From Phorcus lineatus (taxonomy: Eukaryota > Mollusca > Gastropoda > Trochida > Trochidae), in contig OV121091.1 in the NCBI GenBank assembly GCA_921293015.1, positions 36,564,839 to 36,628,838 of the forward strand: DNA of 64,000 nt. The letters run 5' to 3'. Shown piece after piece: positions 61,701 to 64,000 of the stretch (positions are counted from its first letter, which is position 1; every line of letters begins with the position of its first letter). The position numbers were made by a program, and so were the translations under genes. The notes beneath the pieces are model-generated. The model searched no databases. It was not told the origin of the DNA and worked only from the letters and a program-made list of their open reading frames with translations.

Positions 61701-61855
61701 GATTCTTTTACTATTTAGACTTTTACACCCTCGACCACTTCTATTATCTATAGATATTTTTACTTTTACGTCTTCATCTACTACTACTTTTACAGCTATT
61801 ACTACTACCTCTACCGTCACTTCCACTACCACTGCAACTATTACATATATTCTAC

Positions 61856-61864
61856 AAGAAGAAG

Positions 61865-61894
<30 letters not shown>
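61856..61894 (+). repeat. (GAA)n microsatellite, the 3' tail of the adjacent LINE
   Basis: About 12 GAA units. On the minus strand the sequence reads CTGAATAAAC then (TTC)n, the position and form of a LINE 3' tail. Confidence 0.85.
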
Positions 61895-61895
<1 letters not shown>

Positions 61896-62830
61896 TTATT
61901 CAGTATTTGAGGCCTCATGGCCAAGAGTACAATCATTTGAAATAATACATATAGTTTGCGGATGGACAGGTTAACAAATGATTATAAAAGCTATTTATTT
62001 ACACAGGCAGGTTACGTTTAAGAAATATCGCAACCGATTTGATTACATTTACATTTGATGTTGCTAAAAGTTGTTTGAATTTTAATTGTGATGGAAAAGT
62101 ATGATTATAGCTGGATATATACAATTTTCTTTGCAAAGAATAAAAGGGACACATAAGTAGAAAATGAAATTCATCTTGTTGAACATTAAAATCACATTTG
62201 TCACAAATAAGTGTACCGCTATGTATATCAACATTATATTTATATCTTTGTTGTTGAATGTTCAACTTATGGCTTTGACATCGAAATTTGCATAAAATAC
62301 GTATAAGATTTTTATTGGGATTAAGTTTTAAGATGTATTTCTCTGGTTCCAGGGCAGACTTGATTGATCCATAGTTTTTAAGAAAAGATGACGATGTTAC
62401 CCTGGAATGCCAATTTTGAATTTCAATATCTTTACATCTTTGTCGAAATTCAAAAACAAACGCATCGATATTTCCACATTCTTGTGTTATCCAAACATAT
62501 GAAAAGCCAGTATGAAACAAAAGCAAACGTACGTGCGAGACCCAACTGCAGCTGCCATGGTCATCATGTTGCTTTAACATATCATAGCATGCTTTGGGGT
62601 GACGGTGATCGTCCATATGTATAATTCTGCACCAATATTTTATACATCTACTGAAATATTTAACACAAAAGGGAGTTCTACCAATTTCTCCAAGTATAGC
62701 TTTGGAGGAAATCGTTTTATTAACACACAAAAACCGTTTGAAAAAGAAACATTGGATTTTCTCAATGTGGGCACGGTATATATTCTACAAGTGCTTATAT
62801 AAATGATAAGTACTGCCAATCTAAATACTG
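61856..62830 (-). pseudogene. 3' fragment of a second LINE, CR1/jockey-like C-terminus
   Basis: The minus-strand frame ending at 61999 reads EKIQCFFFKRFLCVNKTISS, LGEIGRTPF, CIKYWCRII, then a C-terminal zinc-knuckle-like CDKCDFNVQQDEFHFLLMCP. This is the region after the reverse transcriptase in many animal LINEs. The reverse transcriptase itself is missing (5' truncation), and an in-frame TAG stops the frame near 62790. After the stop come GGCCATGAGGCCTCAAATAC, AATAAA and the (TTC)n tail. Confidence 0.75.
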
Positions 62831-63490
62831 TATACAAAACAACATAACATGCACTTAAGTCATGGATTCTTTTTCGTCATGTTTTTAAAACATAACAGAA
62901 AGAAAAAGTAGAAATCCTATATGTCAATTAAGAACATTAAAACATGTTAAGTAATAAATTGTCCAACGTTATCTTCAACAATATTTTGTAAAATTTAGAA
63001 ATATAGAAGTTTTCATTAGTGTCACACTTATATGTACTTTAACGGAAAGACATCTCAGACAGCAATCAAAATATGTGCTAATAGACACTCACCACTTCAT
63101 CAAAACATAAATGACAGCAATATTGCATTATTGATGATATCTTGTTGACACGAGGTACATTAAATAGTAGGTATAATATCAATATGAAACAATTTAGGAT
63201 TTGCATCGTTACCGGATGCTCTTCAATATTGCATACATTACTTGTTATCTTGATTAGATAGATATTGGAAAAGAGAAAGCGGAGCATAGAAATACTTAAT
63301 GGGCAGGGCATTTAAAATGACATTAGGAGTTCTTATTGAGTAGCAGGTAAATCCATGAAATACAGTGACAGACTTTGCTGACGGTAACAAAACATAAAAA
63401 GTTTATCATGAAAATAATGTCAATAAAACACAAATGCAAGATATATATGATAACGTTTATCCTTAAGGCATTATCCCCCCATTCGCTGAC
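62831..63490. other. Upstream region of the secreted-peptide gene
   Basis: AT-rich, with no gene recognised. Should contain the distal promoter of the gene starting at 63534. Confidence 0.4.
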
Positions 63491-63533
63491 GTGTATATAT
63501 GACAGACAGGAAGAGGTATCTTACACACTCAAC
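63491..63533 (+). promoter_or_regulatory. TATA-type core promoter
   Basis: GTGTATATATGAC at about 63491-63503 lies some 30-40 bases before the ATG, leaving only a very short leader. A start site near 63525 would be usual for a TATA promoter. The leader ends CACACTCAACATG. Confidence 0.5.
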
Positions 63534-63626
63534 ATGAAGCTGTTTGCTCTGGTACTTCTCCTCCTTGTCGTCATGGTGTTGAATGGCACCGAGGCAAAAC
63601 GAGGCAAGGGGAAGAGCAAAACTTTG
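63534..63626 (+). CDS. Exon 1 of a small secreted protein (3' partial)
   Basis: 31 codons ending in phase 0 at TTG|GTAAGT. The start MKLFALVLLLLVVMVLNGTE is a textbook signal peptide: a Lys, a long Leu/Val core and a small-residue cleavage region near TEA. It is followed by a strongly basic KRGKGKSKTL. The rest of the protein lies beyond the window; no continuation is identifiable in 63627-64000. A short secreted cationic peptide or a small extracellular protein would fit. I do not recognise the family. Confidence 0.65.
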
Positions 63627-64000
63627 GTAAGTTGAATTCTTATGTTGGGGGGAAAATAGGCAACGTGTCTATAGAGGCATGTTTTGGGGTCCTTGCGACG
63701 TTTATAAATGGATTCAAGTATTGTGGTTAAGAAAATGTAAAAATTACAATCCATGTCATAACTTCAATTTGACAAAAAGATTAATAGTAACATGACTTTA
63801 TCATTTTCATTGAGAAGATAAAGGAACGAAAGGACTTGCATATTTAACTAACGTTTAGTTTTGAAAATAATTGTGCAAAAATTGGGGGTGCGGACGGTAC
63901 AATATACATATATCATAACAATCTAAACTTACTTGATTTCGAAATAGACAAAAATTAAACACCCTCTGTACGTTTTTTAAAGTTGATATTTTAATTTGCT
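63627..64000 (+). other. Intron of the secreted-peptide gene, running off the window
   Basis: Starts with GTAAGT. AT-rich, with no exon recognised before the edge. Confidence 0.55.

Noticed and set aside
60692..61832. Very long open frames on both strands (poly-Leu 325 codons; poly-Val 373 codons)
   Set aside because: They are translations of the ACT trinucleotide repeat. Length comes from repetition, with no start context or domain.

Overview
The window is AT-rich eukaryotic DNA: split genes with GT/AG introns, AATAAA poly(A) signals, many short inverted-repeat elements, LINE and SINE remnants and microsatellites. A glycoside hydrolase family 3 (GH3) beta-xylosidase-like gene, a BMP/activin type I receptor and a SINE whose tail reads TTAAACCCCAT fit a lophotrochozoan animal. 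A mollusc, probably a bivalve or gastropod, is my best guess; this is inference.

Layout: (1) 1-2990, the last five exons of a GH3 beta-xylosidase-like gene (+). (2) 2990-14520, an intergenic stretch with inverted-repeat elements and CpG-rich islands. (3) 14662-41030, a complete ALK1/ALK2-class TGF-beta superfamily type I receptor (+). It has eight coding exons that join in phase to 521 codons, and a 19 kb first intron separates the signal peptide from the rest. (4) 41385-41668, a tRNA-derived SINE. (5) 42306-45827 (-), a three-exon gene for an ATP synthase subunit K (DAPIT)-like protein; its larger intron is almost filled by three repeat elements. (6) 45828-48860, intergenic, with a TTAA-flanked MITE and a CAACGTT-rich repeat. 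(7) 48860-51565 (-), a complete three-exon DUF218 (YdcF-like) gene of 237 codons. (8) 53165-57552, a nested fold-back element followed by a dead L1/Tx1-like LINE. (9) 57553-60770, no recognised gene. (10) 60770-62830, a large ACT-type microsatellite and the 3' end of a second LINE (-). (11) 63534-63626, the signal-peptide exon of a small secreted protein whose remainder lies beyond the window.

The four main genes show no pathway link, as is normal for animal gene neighbours. All exon joins were worked out by hand from splice signals, reading phase and family resemblance. No alignment or search was run. I did not find a convincing new multi-gene system. The most unusual material is structural: nested fold-back elements, a telomere-like tract inside one of them, and an ultrashort upstream ORF whose stop overlaps the receptor start codon.
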